DNA from: Rhytidiadelphus loreus
Lineage: Eukaryota > Streptophyta > Bryopsida > Hypnales > Hylocomiaceae
DNA: 64,000 bases
Reading direction: 5' to 3'
Assembly (NCBI GenBank): GCA_947034895.1
Contig: OX344762.1
Span: 40,776,760 to 40,840,759 of the forward strand
The position numbers and the translations under genes were made by a program. The notes under the pieces were generated by a model. It searched no databases. It had not been told where the DNA came from and saw only the letters and a list, made by a program, of their open reading frames with translations. Below are positions 1 to 11,101 of this stretch, in pieces. The first letter of the stretch is position 1, and every line of letters starts with the position of its first letter.

Positions 1-3000
1 ACGTGTTGGTGTAAGTATTTCTTTCAGTGACACAGCAAGACGTAACTTAGGTTAAGTATTTCCTTGAGCTCGGTTTGTTTTTCCAATTGAAGTGAAATAG
101 TAGTAACTTGACTTAATTTGCAGTTGAACTGGTGTGCTATGGAGAATCAAAACCCTCACTGGGTGCGAGTTCCAAGGCACTGACAACACTCATTAAAGGG
201 GGATGTCAGTTACGCCTTCAAGAAGCAATCCCTACATTGGAGGATTTTTTTAATTGAATAAAAAAGGAAAAAATAAATTAAAAAAATAGGCAATAGAGCC
301 AACTCCTTTCTGATTAAGCAATTTATTAGCATATCTACAATATGGGCTTGGTGAGGGACCCCCCCTTAAAAGAAATAGATTTTAGAAGGTGGATTACCGT
401 AAGGTAGGTGGCATGAAAAGCGACATTTTAAGGGCTGTTGGGCCTTTTTGATGGGTTTTAGATGTGTGAAAATATTTTCCCTTATTTTTCACTTGAAGAA
501 GAATTGGTGCGGAATTTAACACAAGTGCTTTCATATTTTTTTGGAGCTTTTATGAATTAGTTCTGAGTTTTCAAAGAATTATGCCATAGGGACCTATTTA
601 TGACTTCTAGCCCTTGCAAAACCCACTCTTAAATGGTCTGAAAAAAGATATGGCTTTACCAAAAACAAATATTGAGGCATGCAAAAAGTAATAGATAAGG
701 TTCCTAAATGTGACCTTTACTAAAACTTGAATGGAAGCTTGAGTTAATTATTATTTCAGATTTTTTTAGCATATGTAGGAAGGTAGTTGGGCTGCCAATT
801 CTCATTTAAAAAAATATTAATGAACGCCTATCCACTTAATTAGAAATGGACCTATTGTGGTTCTTAAACCAACCTTTAAAGAAGTGTGAACCATCCATTG
901 GAGAAGAATGAACCAACTCTTCTTCTTCTCTGACATAATCAATAGTCCATCATGTATCCATTTTTGAGCCACCTAGAGGATGGTTTGAAGAAGAGGGTCA
1001 ATTTTAGAGTACACTACCATAATCATAAAGTTTGTCATGTGTTTACAAACGGGTGTTAGAGGAAGGTTTACAAAAGAAACACGGCACCAAACTCCGTTGG
1101 ACCTTAGCTTTGGTGCTTCAAGGAGTTTCGTCCCATGTTTTTCCCAAACTCCAGCTTCTAGTCCTGCATTGTGCATGCTTTACAATTGACTCTAATGAAA
1201 CAAAATTTCATTGTGAGAGAGAATAAATTACAAACATGATAGTCACAAGTGGTCTAGCAAAACCTACATTGGAGATTCAAAATGTCTTGGATCTACAATT
1301 CCAACGTAAAGTTCAACATGTAAGATATTTTTTGAGTTTTACGCCATGTGTTCTCCTTTAATTCTCATATTGAACCATTTTTTTAAAGTACCACATTTAT
1401 AGTTTATACCCTATTTTTAAAATTCCAATTATAATTTTTATACATTTTTTCACCAAGATTTTTTCAATGTTTCAAATTGCAACTAGTTTTTTTTCACAAT
1501 TCCTCTAGCTAACAATGAACTAACATACAATTCTTCCTAAGTATTAGTGGGGTTAGTTGGAAAAAAATAAAACTCCTGCATACATGTAGATTAGTTTAGG
1601 CAATGAGTTAGGAAAACTAAGGTTCTACTGTAAATTTCGTTCAAGGAAGCTAAATAAATAATCTTGCTTCTCAATATATCTTAATGGATCATTGCAACCA
1701 AAAGATATAGAAGATGTTCCTTCAACTTGGATAATGTTTTTTCTCACATGATAAACTAATTCAAATTTTTTGCTACTCCACTCCTAAAGGCCACAATGGT
1801 TCAAATTTTTTTTTAATTAATTATTTCTTTTAATCTTCAACTATTTGAAACTTCAATTTTTTCTCCAAATAGGAACACATCTTCTGATACTACTTAGTTG
1901 CAACTTTTCAACTTCTAATTGGGTTTTTAATCACCTTACAACTTGGTCTTGTGTCCTTCCATAGAACACAACAAAATCTTTATCCACCGATTTGATTCTT
2001 ATATCTTTTGCTTCACAAATAAACTTTGCATAATTTTGACAATACAATTGACACTTTTTACCCACTAACTTAGAATTAAACTTTTTAACTTTGGTGCCAC
2101 TCATTCTTAAACATATAGTTTCTCTCAATTAGGAACTGATTTTCTCATCTATGAATACTAAAATAAGCATCATATTGTGACACATCATATTCATTTTCAA
2201 ACTAAATCAAATGGAAATTACTTATAAAACAACATTCAGATTGTCTTGCAATCCAATTGGCTTCCAACTTGGACAAATAAAATTTCAAGTTGGCACGACA
2301 TTTGCTTCACTCTATCTAGGCTATTGCTACAACAAAACTAGCTTTCAAACTAACACTCAACTTGCTAATTTACTCTTTATAACTCCTATTTGATGAATTA
2401 AGTACCTATTTGGAACAAAAGACATCAAAAATTGAAAACAAAATTATAGCAGAAACAAATCTAATTAGGAACTTCTCAATATATAATTTGAGTGATCAAA
2501 TTTAATAATACTCTCTGCCACTAAATACCCAAAGGCAACACATTTTAGCGTTGATAGAACTTTGTAGTGTAGTTATGAAAAATCATACAAAATTGTTATT
2601 TTTAGAATTTACAAAATTCTATTTCAAGCACGTGATGATTTTGGAAAAAACTTGTTTTTGAAGTTTTATTCATGTATTTTGTATGTAGGGGCTATTGCAA
2701 AATTAGTTTTTTCTAATTCTAATAACTCATAGAAAAATACACTTGAATTTAAGAAACAATCACATCGCTAGTCCACTATAAAATTTTCTAGAAAAGATTT
2801 GAATTTGATACCTTATTTCAAAAAATAATTTCATCTTCTTTGGATGTTAGAGTTAATCGTAAAGTATGTACTATATGGGATGAGAAGCTAGAGTTTGAAA
2901 AACAAAAACAAGACAAAATTCTTTGGAGCATCCAAATTGGAATTCGATGAAGTTTGGTGTTGTATTTCTTTTATACTATTCCTAGTTAAACCTTCTTCTA

Positions 3001-3290
3001 ACACCATTGTAACAGTTAGAGACAACCTTTAGGATTAAATCTATTGTCCAATTCATATCTCACACAAACCAATTCTCATTGTTAAAAAATTGAATAAGAG
3101 CAAACTTCCAAGCTATATATGGAATCACAAATGACTTCTTGATTTTTCTAAAGTCAAAATTATCTTTGTCAAAATTCATGATGCTTTCACTTCTACGTGC
3201 GTAGGGAGAAACTACAATTCAAAGTTGAATTTTACCTTGTTGTCAAGCTAAAATCAACCTGAAAATTCAAATTGACTGTAAAAATACTTT
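1..3290. other. AT-rich spacer, no gene seen
   Basis: Long AT-rich DNA with only short open frames in all six readings, none with codon use or motifs that look real. I see no RNA gene. It is probably old, decayed repeat sequence. Confidence 0.6.
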
Positions 3291-3787
3291 CATATTGAAT
3301 TTCAATTTTAAAAAAGAAAAGAAAAAATCTTCTCCGCATGGTTTGGTCAATTTTAGGTGCATGGAAACCCGCCCTACTAAAAGGGCCCTAGTATGGGAAG
3401 GGCCAAGACTAGTTCTTTCAGCGTCCGTCCTTCTGAAGAACATGAAATTATTCCCTACGGAAGTGATGACTGACTGAAGCAGCTCTTGAGCTGCGTCAGT
3501 TCCCGTGAAATGGAGGTTTTTTTCCGTCATGAGCACCGCGGTAACTTCACTTTCGCATCAATCGTACGGAACTGAAAAATTCTGCCGGCCCAAATTTCCA
3601 TACACGAAGCGCCATTTGAGCAAGAACTGAAAGAAGTATCCCGTGCTTACTGTAGCCATTTCATCTGTTCCAATAAGTAAAGAATCACAATACCAGACTC
3701 ATCTTCCGTGCAATCGATCTTCCGATCACAAGAAAAAATAGAAAAAAAACTACCTTAAATCAATCCAATTCCGTCCTGTTCTCATCT

Positions 3788-4023
3788 GATGTTTACAATC
3801 AACAAAATACAGAAGAATCCTATCACCATTCCATTCGTTCCAGAAAAATAATTTAAGAAAGACAACATCAGCTGTGACAAACTGAATCTCATCTTCCGTG
3901 TAAGTGATGTTTACAATTAACAAATACTCCGTACAAAAGAAATCCTATCACCATTTCATTCGTTCCAGAAATAATGTTAAAAAGACAACATCACCTGTGA
4001 CCAAGTGAATCTCATCTTCCGTG
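3788..4023. repeat. Tandem duplication, 118-bp unit
   Basis: Two adjacent copies, 3788-3905 and 3906-about 4023, each begin with GATGTTTACAAT and end with ATCTCATCTTCCGTGTAA. They differ by scattered substitutions and small indels. A third partial match to the ATCTTCCGTG end lies near 3700. The block sits beside the GC-richer island at 4.4-4.9 kb. No function is inferred. Confidence 0.75.
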
Positions 4024-4593
4024 TAACAGATCTATGAATCCGAACCCTAAACCCAAAATAGGCAACAATCCTATATCCGTTCACATCACTGCGCATATGA
4101 TATTACGAATTACAGCCAGAAACGGAACCAGGAAAAAATTCTAACGCCGTTCACGGATCGCGATCATGATCCTCCGACTACGTGATTTTTCCTATTTCTG
4201 ACTAAAATAGAAATAAGAAAAGATCACAACGCCCGGCGTTTTCCACCTTCGACCAAGTGATTTTACAATTACAGTAAAAAACAGTATCGAGAAAAAATCA
4301 CAAACAGTGAGGCAAGCCCTGCCATGGAATTCAGTAATAAGTCTTTTCCATTTGCGTGGAAAATACTAAAGAATTAAAAAAAAATCACCAGTCAGTCAGT
4401 GTACCGTTCCATTCCGTTCTCCGTCAAGTGATTTGGAAATTACTGCCCCAAACAGAACCATAGTCCCGCCCCTCACGGCACTAACGGCGATGATGGAGAT
4501 TCAGGGGAATCCATGAAAAGCAGCCACTCACCCGCAAGGACTGCCAAGCAAGTACAAAAAGAACCCCAAAAGAAAACCCCACCTACGCCTTAC

Positions 4594-4734
4594 TTCGAAT
4601 ATCCGCAACGCGCGCTTCGTCCGCTTCCTGGCAGCTTCGATTTGGGGTTCGCCATTCTCCGCATGGCGCCGAATCCCCGCTGCCTCCACGAATCCATCGC
4701 TAGCTTGGGCTCCGTCTCCTCGGCCGTTGGCCAT
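4594..4734 (-). CDS. Possible orphan first exon in a GC-rich island
   Basis: Bases about 4440-4860 are much richer in G+C and CpG than the surrounding spacer, as real gene starts in this window are. On the minus strand an ATG at 4734 opens 47 codons that run exactly to a good donor (GAA|GTAAGG, GT at 4593-4592). The peptide starts MANGRGDGAQ and is rich in charged residues near its end (ARKRTKR). An in-frame run of GAC/GAT codons (eight Asp) lies just upstream. I cannot find a convincing downstream exon and do not recognise the peptide. It could be the start of a decayed gene, a non-coding RNA promoter, or chance. Confidence 0.2.
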
Positions 4735-4934
4735 ATCCACGGCGCCGGCCCCGCAGTCATCGTCATCGTCATCGTCGTCCTTCCGTCCAATCCCAGTGGA
4801 AGGGTTTTGAGAAAAATTGGCCACGGGGTCCTTTTTTTCAAGTTTCCAAGGGGGGTGGGTGGAGACATTTGGGCATTGGTGAAGTATACAACCTATTCTC
4901 GACAATATTAAACGTTTTAGCATATGCCCGATTG

Positions 4935-6690
4935 AGCGATTAGGGGGGATTTAATTTTCTCCTATTAGGGAATAGAAATAATGAAGATTGCACTATTTTT
5001 TACTAATTTTTCCATCAAGTTTGGAATTAGTAGAAAATAAAGGAAATGTAGATTACAGTTCCGACTTGTTCTTGATGTGTAGGTGAACCTATTTCCAATA
5101 CGGGCCGGGATACGGGCTAAGCTAAAAATTGATCTTAGCAACTTCATTAGGTGTCAATGTGTTATTCATCACACAATAAATAACGAAGTTGCTAAACCAC
5201 ATCATATTCCCTTCATTCACAAAAAAAAAGTCACCCTATCTTGCGGAAATGGAATCCTTGTTGGAAATAAGTTATATACCTTAAGTGTATGCAAAAGTAA
5301 TTTGGCTATGGTTGTCATTTGGAAGGCTCATTTACACATACTCAAGGGGTGTTTTATACATACCCAAAGTGTGCTTTATACATACCCAAGAAACGAGTCA
5401 CCATGAGATTGTATTTATTCAATATAGTTAAACGGACTTTTAACCACCAACTTTGTAGTGAGAAATATGGGCATACCATAAGCAAAGCTACAATAGAGAA
5501 CTTGTGGAAAGGCCTTCTAGATTCTATAGATATGTCTTTTTGAAGTGTCTCTAGACTCCATTTCACTTAGCATAACTATGTGGCATGGTAATATTCTATG
5601 GAGTAGAATATTAATCAACAAGACATTCTTATAGACCCCTAAAAGGCATTATTGAAGGCTCAAAATAGTAGTCTTGTTTGTGATTTGCCCAATTTCTTCA
5701 CAATTGTAAAGTTGGTCAACATTCTTCACACAATACCTAAAAATGCAATTTACTAAATTAGGTTGATATTGTTAGCTACTATTAGATATAGAAAATACGT
5801 GTAAATGACCCTTGTGATAATGTCACTTGTTTGGGAATACAAATTGGTTCAAAACTATTTAGATTAGTTCAAATAGTGTTCCTAGTAACGATAACGCTAC
5901 TTTGTACCACTCTTGGAATTGTGTGAACATGTGGGACCCACTAATATTGCGGTTCAAAGTAGTCGAGACAAAAGCAATCTAATGTGTGACCTATCAACTA
6001 TTTTCAAATAGTTGTAATTCTATTTTCATCCTATTTTCATCTACTTTCCTTTACACCCACTAAAATTCCATCCATTTCATCTTTATTCACCCCAATGTCA
6101 ATATATGAAGCTTGATTTTGTGACTAGCGGTGAGGGTCAACATTTTTTTTTTGCTGAACAAGCAATTTAAGTTGAAAAATCTGAATTCCACAGACGTTTG
6201 AAAATAGAAAGATCCAAATTTTTCTTCCAATATTTTCTTCCATAGATATATATATATTTTCTTTTCGAAAAGCAATTCCCACCCCAAAACCATGTTTTTC
6301 TAGAAACCTTTTCTTCCGCCGACCCACGCATTTTTTTTTTCATTCCAAAGTGCTTCTGTTTGTTTTTCACCAGAAGTAACTTCATATAATAAAGCTTCTT
6401 CAGTTTCCAATAGAAGTTTCCGACAATTTTCAGGAGCTTCTCCCCGTTTCCAGGAGTTTCGCAAAACATTGCGTGTCCAGGTTCTAGAACGTTGCTCTGG
6501 CGTAGTAAATCTGCCTCTGCAGGCCGATGATCAAGCCACTCACGAACCCTAACTGGACCTCCATCAATGCGCTGGACCCCATCCCCCCTCCAGGTGGGCT
6601 CCAGAGGGCATCCAATAGATTAAGCTAGTGGGACCAGCACGCTTCTCGAGGGACAGATTTCTCAGCACAACAACCCCTCTCCTCGACCTC
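4935..6690. other. AT-rich spacer upstream of the F-box gene
   Basis: No gene is seen. The segment near 6010-6090 carries a pyrimidine-rich TTTCATCC-type low-complexity run like the longer one at 60.4-61.1 kb. Base composition rises from about 6430 toward the F-box promoter. Confidence 0.5.
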
Positions 6691-6697
6691 TTTATAA
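6691..6697 (+). promoter_or_regulatory. Candidate TATA box of the F-box/Kelch gene
   Basis: TTTATAA lies about 135 bases before the start codon at 6829. It is the only TATA-like word in the GC-richer proximal region, so transcription probably starts near 6720-6730 with a leader of about 100 bases. This is inferred from position and sequence only. Confidence 0.45.
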
Positions 6698-6828
6698 CAA
6701 GCTCCAGCACAGATCTCAGGGAAGCAGGAAGTGCTCTCTAGTGCAGTTCAGTTTGTGGGTTGCAGTTGGGGATGCAGTTGAGCCAGCTTCAGATTTAAGA
6801 ATCGGTAGTTTTTTGAGGCTCTTCTGCA

Positions 6829-8022
6829 ATGGCGGATTTGTTGTCGTGGAATGAGATGATGGAAGCTCGCCGAACGGTCGAGCCCGCCTCGCCATCTTCC
6901 TGTTTAATCTCCTCCTTGCCGGACGATGTGTTTGTGCAGTGCTTGCTTCGCGTGCCGTTGCAAGGGCATGCGACTCTACAGAGTGTGAGCAGGGGCGTGA
7001 AGTCCTTGATCCAGAGTCGGGAGTATTACTCCATGCGCAGGGAAGAAGGCACGAGTGCTTCCTTCGTTTGCATGTTGCAGCCCATGCCGATGAGCACGGA
7101 GATGCTGGCGGAGAAGAGCTGCTCGTTCATGAGCGCTTCTTTTGATCCTGTGTACGGGGTGACGCTCTTGGATGTCAAGACCGGGGAGTGGGAGCGCTTG
7201 CCGGCCATTCCTGGGCTTCCGAGGGGGTTGCCCACGTTCTGCAAGCTTGTTGTGACGATGGGGAAGCTCGTGGCGATGGGTGGGTGGTGGCAGAGCACCT
7301 GGGAGCCTTCGCGATCTGTGTTTGTGTATGACTTCTCCAGCCAGAAGTGGAGTCAGGGGGCGGATATGCTGAGTGGGCGCAACTTCTTTGCTGTGGCTTC
7401 TGTGGGGAGTAAGGTGGTGGTCGCTGGAGGTCATGATGCGGAGAAGAAAGCCTTGGCGACTGTGGAGGCTTTCGATGTGGAGACGGAACTGTGGGAAACC
7501 ATGCCTTCCATGCTGGAGGAGCGCGACGAGTGCACAGGTGTGGTGATGGACGGGCGATTCTACGTCGTCTCTGGCTATGGCACCGAGTCCCAAGGCGTGT
7601 TTCGCAAGAGTGGCGAGGTTTGGGATCCAGCCACGGGCCAGTGGAAATTGATTCCCAACATGTGGCCACTCGTGTCTCGTGACTCTGATGTTGCGAATCC
7701 AAGCTCGCTCGCGGCTATGGCGGGGCGGTTGTACGCGATTCATGGGAAGGAGGTTGTGGTGTACACTGCGCAGAAGAATGCGTGGACAGTGGTGGACAAG
7801 ATCCCCGAGGACGCCGAAAAGGGAGAGATGACGCCGTCCTCGATTGCGGCAACGGGAGGCTCCCTTGTGATCACGGGACTCTCAAAGAAGAACGACACCG
7901 CCACTTTGAGAACCATAAGCTTGACTCCTGGCTTTGGCGCCACCAAACCACAATGGCGCACCATTGCCAGCGATGACCAGTTTTTGAACTTGACGCAAAC
8001 CGCCTGTTCATTCGAAATGTAA
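6829..8022 (+). CDS. F-box/Kelch-repeat protein, intronless
   Basis: A single 397-residue open frame without introns. An F-box starts near residue 28 (SLPDDVFVQCLLRVP) and runs to about residue 70. Kelch units follow with the usual hydrophobic-plus-glycine strands at about residues 145 (GKLVAMGGW), 195 (SKVVVAGGHD), 242 (GRFYVVSGYG) and 299 (GRLYAIHGKE). F-box proteins bind SKP1 in SCF ubiquitin ligases, and the Kelch propeller selects the substrate. Length, lack of introns and motif order fit the plant Kelch F-box group that includes Arabidopsis KFB/KMD proteins, which target enzymes such as phenylalanine ammonia-lyase or cytokinin response regulators. Which substrate applies here cannot be told. 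The frame is clearly GC-richer than its flanks. The 255-residue minus-strand frame inside it is a shadow. Confidence 0.93.
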   Translation: MADLLSWNEMMEARRTVEPASPSSCLISSLPDDVFVQCLLRVPLQGHATLQSVSRGVKSLIQSREYYSMRREEGTSASFVCMLQPMPMSTEMLAEKSCSFMSASFDPVYGVTLLDVKTGEWERLPAIPGLPRGLPTFCKLVVTMGKLVAMGGWWQSTWEPSRSVFVYDFSSQKWSQGADMLSGRNFFAVASVGSKVVVAGGHDAEKKALATVEAFDVETELWETMPSMLEERDECTGVVMDGRFYVVSGYGTESQGVFRKSGEVWDPATGQWKLIPNMWPLVSRDSDVANPSSLAAMAGRLYAIHGKEVVVYTAQKNAWTVVDKIPEDAEKGEMTPSSIAATGGSLVITGLSKKNDTATLRTISLTPGFGATKPQWRTIASDDQFLNLTQTACSFEM

Positions 8023-9311
8023 CTGGACTCCACCGCCTCGGAATGTGCGACAATAGGGCGATCTTGGAAGCTCCGTCAATGATTCACTTCAGGGCTAAGT
8101 TTTTGAAGTGCTGTGTGGGTCGGGAGCGTAGTAGAAGATGCGTGGTATGATGATATTGAAGGCATCGCGATCCCATTGAAGATGTTTGCTATTGTTTGAG
8201 CGAAGTTCATTCTTGTTGCTTCTTCTTTTGGAGGTTTAGGTAGTGCAGTAGTGGTGCTTTTGGGTAGGAAATAGGGAGAAGCCCTATGCATTAATGAGGA
8301 GATAAATCTGAGAGAATTGCTCCCTATGCAGAGGACTTGTATGTACACTACGTAGGTAATGATCAGGAGCTTCGAATCGGCGTACTTAGTAGGATGGAGA
8401 AAATGTACAGAGTTAACAAAACAAAAGGATGTATAGTAGGAGTGAGGGAATTTTGTAACATTACCAACACGAGAGGTGGGGCTTTTGTAAGCTGCTGATC
8501 GTTTTTTTTGAATGAGACGAGGAACAGATCGATCACTGGGAAGTGAATTGATTGTGTGAACTTTTTTGCTTATGTGAACTTTTTTTCTCCACATCGTTTA
8601 CTTGCATGGTCGGCTGTCTGAACTGATGTGATCCCAGTATATCATTGTGGAGCAGTTTGTGTATTTCTGCAGCATATTTTTGCAGATGTCTTGCTTGTAT
8701 GGGATGTGTTGAAAGTGGTTCATGGCCTCCAGAATGTCGGTTTTGGAAGGCTTTGAAACCATGTTCACTGGCTAGGATATTTGTGCAGCTTCAAGGACAG
8801 TTTAGCGATTGTTGCAGTTAATCAAATTAACTCAAAATAATTGTTGATGCGTGTTGTTAATTTGAGGTCGGTGAAGTGAGGTTCATGCTAGTTGCAATGC
8901 GTTTGTTCCCTTTCCGAAGCTGTTGTTCCAGGTGTGGATTCTCTCACGTAGACCCCATTGTCATGATCCAAGGGAAGGCATGCACAGTGAACTCTTCTTA
9001 CATCTGATCTTTCGCATACATGAGTAGAAGCCCTAAACTCTATTCATCCACATCCTTCAACACCCAGTGCTTCAAAGATGTGGTGCGGGAGCCTTCTCAT
9101 CACGATATTCAAAACAATCACATTCTCTAACGGAAGCCAGTGTCTGCTTCGATACAATGCAAATCAAATCTCGATGATATTGCCCATCTTCCATCCACAA
9201 GCGCGTGATGTTAGTCTTGCAAACTGCAAAAGACAGTGATGAGAGTGATTGAATTCATCTTGTTGCGTCCTTCTCGTGCCATGTACATTCGTACATCCAG
9301 TGGTTCGCATT
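8023..9311. other. F-box 3' region and spacer
   Basis: The first few hundred bases are probably the 3' untranslated region of the F-box gene. A 172-codon minus-strand frame at 8076-8594 overlaps it antisense, with no recognisable domain and AT-driven composition, so it is not called. Nothing else is supported before the U1 promoter. Confidence 0.5.
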
Positions 9312-9322
9312 ATCCCATATTT
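9312..9322 (+). promoter_or_regulatory. Upstream sequence element (USE) of the U1 gene
   Basis: ATCCCATATTT matches the plant snRNA USE consensus RTCCCACATCG at 8 of 11 positions. It begins 67 bases before the inferred RNA start, the usual place for plant U-snRNA genes. The mismatches fall mostly in the 3' half, so the element may be weak. Confidence 0.6.
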
Positions 9323-9349
9323 CTAGTCTGTCTTGTGAGAGAGTGTAGC

Positions 9350-9356
9350 TATAAAA
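9350..9356 (+). promoter_or_regulatory. TATA box of the U1 gene
   Basis: TATAAAA starts 29 bases before the inferred U1 start. Plant polymerase II snRNA genes pair a USE with a TATA box at this position. The wider gap from the USE favours polymerase II over polymerase III. Confidence 0.65.
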
Positions 9357-9378
9357 ACTCCAACTGAACAAGCTCTCT

Positions 9379-9537
9379 TTACTTACCTGGGCGGGGTCTA
9401 TCCGTGATCAGTAAGGTGGATGGCCTAGGGCAACTGTCTCCATTGCACTTCGGACATGGAAGCTCTAGTATCTTCCTACGGGAGGCATACGCGTCATAAT
9501 TTGTGGCAGCAGGGGCTCGCGTTCGCGCGGCCCCTAC
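9379..9537 (+). ncRNA. U1: U1 spliceosomal snRNA (divergent copy)
   Basis: U1 snRNA base-pairs with 5' splice sites. The 5' end reads TTACTTACCTGGGCGGGG, which carries the ACTTACCTG that pairs with CAG|GTAAGT. The U1A loop ATTGCAC is present near 9446. The Sm site ATAATTTGTGG lies near 9497-9507, and the 3' hairpin GGGGCTCGCG / CGCGCGGCCCC follows. The length of about 159 bases is normal for plants. Two oddities stand out. The stem I pairing is ATCC/GGAT instead of the more usual plant pairing, which looks compensatory. The U1-70K loop reads GATCAGTAAG where the usual form is GATCANGAAG. Upstream USE and TATA motifs suggest it can be transcribed. A clear plant 3' box was not found, so an active variant or a decaying copy are both possible. 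Confidence 0.9.
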
Positions 9538-9539
9538 CA

Positions 9540-10904
9540 AATCAATCTTTGAAAATGGGAACATTAGCACTGAATTAAAATACATGCACCTTCACTCTCT
9601 AATAGAAAGAAAAAATTTGGATAAATAATCGAGAATAATGTGAATACATTCTTGGGCATGCTCTTTATAACCAAAAGGTGACTCTTTTGGGTTGTGCAGA
9701 TGATTGCAGGCTCCTCGAAAACCTCAATTGGTATAGTATCTCAGTTGCTGTATTGCCGAACCGTCTCACGGAGTGCTTCAGGAGGTTCTTCTCCTGCTCC
9801 TCTTTGCCATTCCAAGCAGTGTTTTTAGGGTTTAGTTTTCTTTTCTCCTTCACATATCATAGTTATTGTATTATAATAGTGTTATTATAAATTTTTAAAA
9901 ATGTTTGGAATTTTGATAGGGTTAGGGCTCCTGTTGTTTCAAACTTCAATCGGTTTCCATGTACCCACTCCGGGTACAGCCTCTATTTATAATATTTGAT
10001 CTGATTTTGCTCAAAATTCAACATTTTTGGGGTGGGCTCACAGTGCACTAACCGTCCAGTTTTCCTTGATGATTGATCGTATCGGAAAAGCCACAAAAAC
10101 AACCGACCTGAAAGGCACTGTGTCTATGGCATGCTCTTGCAGCCCAAAGTCGATAATTTTTTTAGCTGTGCAGATGATTGGGAGCTCTCCCAAAATGTCA
10201 ATCGCTTAAGTTTTCAAGTATCTCAATTGCAACTTGGTCTAACCGCCTCTTGGACCAGGTCACACTGGGCACAAAATGTGATTGGGAACAGAAAACTTGT
10301 AAGAAAAAGCAAGTGAAAACAGTTTTTTTGTTCAAGAAGAGCTACTGTATATTGAAATTTTTGCAATCAAACTTCGCCTTTCTGTTTCTAAACTCTTCAC
10401 AGTTCTTCATCTAACGAAACATCACGGTATTTCTTGAATGCAGAGAGCCAATGTTTAGTCGAACACCATATGTAACTCAAATTTCTTTGTCCCCGTTTCT
10501 TCAAAAAACACTGTTTTACTGTTTCGTCGGTTCTAGAAATTTCGCTGTGATGCCTCGGGTGATCCTCGCATGAACCCTACTTAGGAGGGAACTGTGGAAT
10601 GATGCACTCTCTCTCTCTCTCACCATCACAATGTCGGTTAATAATTGATAACCTTCCGCATGATGGCACATGATGGCAAATTGATCGTGCATTGCATCTG
10701 CACCTCTGAAACAGATTTTTTCTCTTTTCTTCTTGGAACAGTAATTGCCACAAGTCTTCAAACCTGTCAGAGAGTGTGAATTTTCACTCTGAAAGTACAA
10801 AGCAGTGAACTTATTTTTTTCTTGGGAATTGGGAATGGGTGATCTCTGTTATACAGAATCAACGTTGGGGAAGTTTTTGAAGTTGCCTTCGTAGTTTGTC
10901 TCCT
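9540..10904. other. Spacer with a diverged duplicated segment
   Basis: No gene is seen. Segments at about 9698-9780 and 10157-10250 resemble each other: both hold GTGCAGATGATTG, then GTATCTCA, then CTAACCG or CCGAACCG. This suggests an old duplication or two copies of a repeat. A (CT)n run lies near 10608-10622. Confidence 0.4.
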
Positions 10905-11101
10905 CCGGTTTTGAAACTAAAATCGAGCTTTCATTGGGCAAACGCAGATGATACAGCAGGCAAGATGAACATTGCCCCTGCCCTATTCAAGCACTCTTTC
11001 AAAGATATGCCGGTTTTGAAACTAAAATTGAGCTTTCATTGGGCAAACGCAGATGATACAGCAGGCAAGATGAACATTGCCCTTGCCCTATTCAAGCACT
11101 C
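10905..11101 (+). repeat. Tandem duplication, 105-bp unit
   Basis: Copies start at 10905 and 11010, both with CCGGTTTTGAAACTAAAAT, and differ at few positions, so the duplication is young. The unit is a multiple of three, so an 88-codon frame at 10896-11162 runs through both copies. The repeated peptide includes FHWANADDTAGKMN. I do not recognise it and the frame may be chance. Confidence 0.85.

Noticed and set aside
6976..7743. 255-codon minus-strand frame within the F-box gene
   Set aside because: A shadow of the GC-rich coding strand, rich in His and Arg as such shadows are.
8076..8594. 172-codon minus-strand frame antisense to the F-box 3' region
   Set aside because: No domain, no promoter or splice logic, and composition typical of chance frames.
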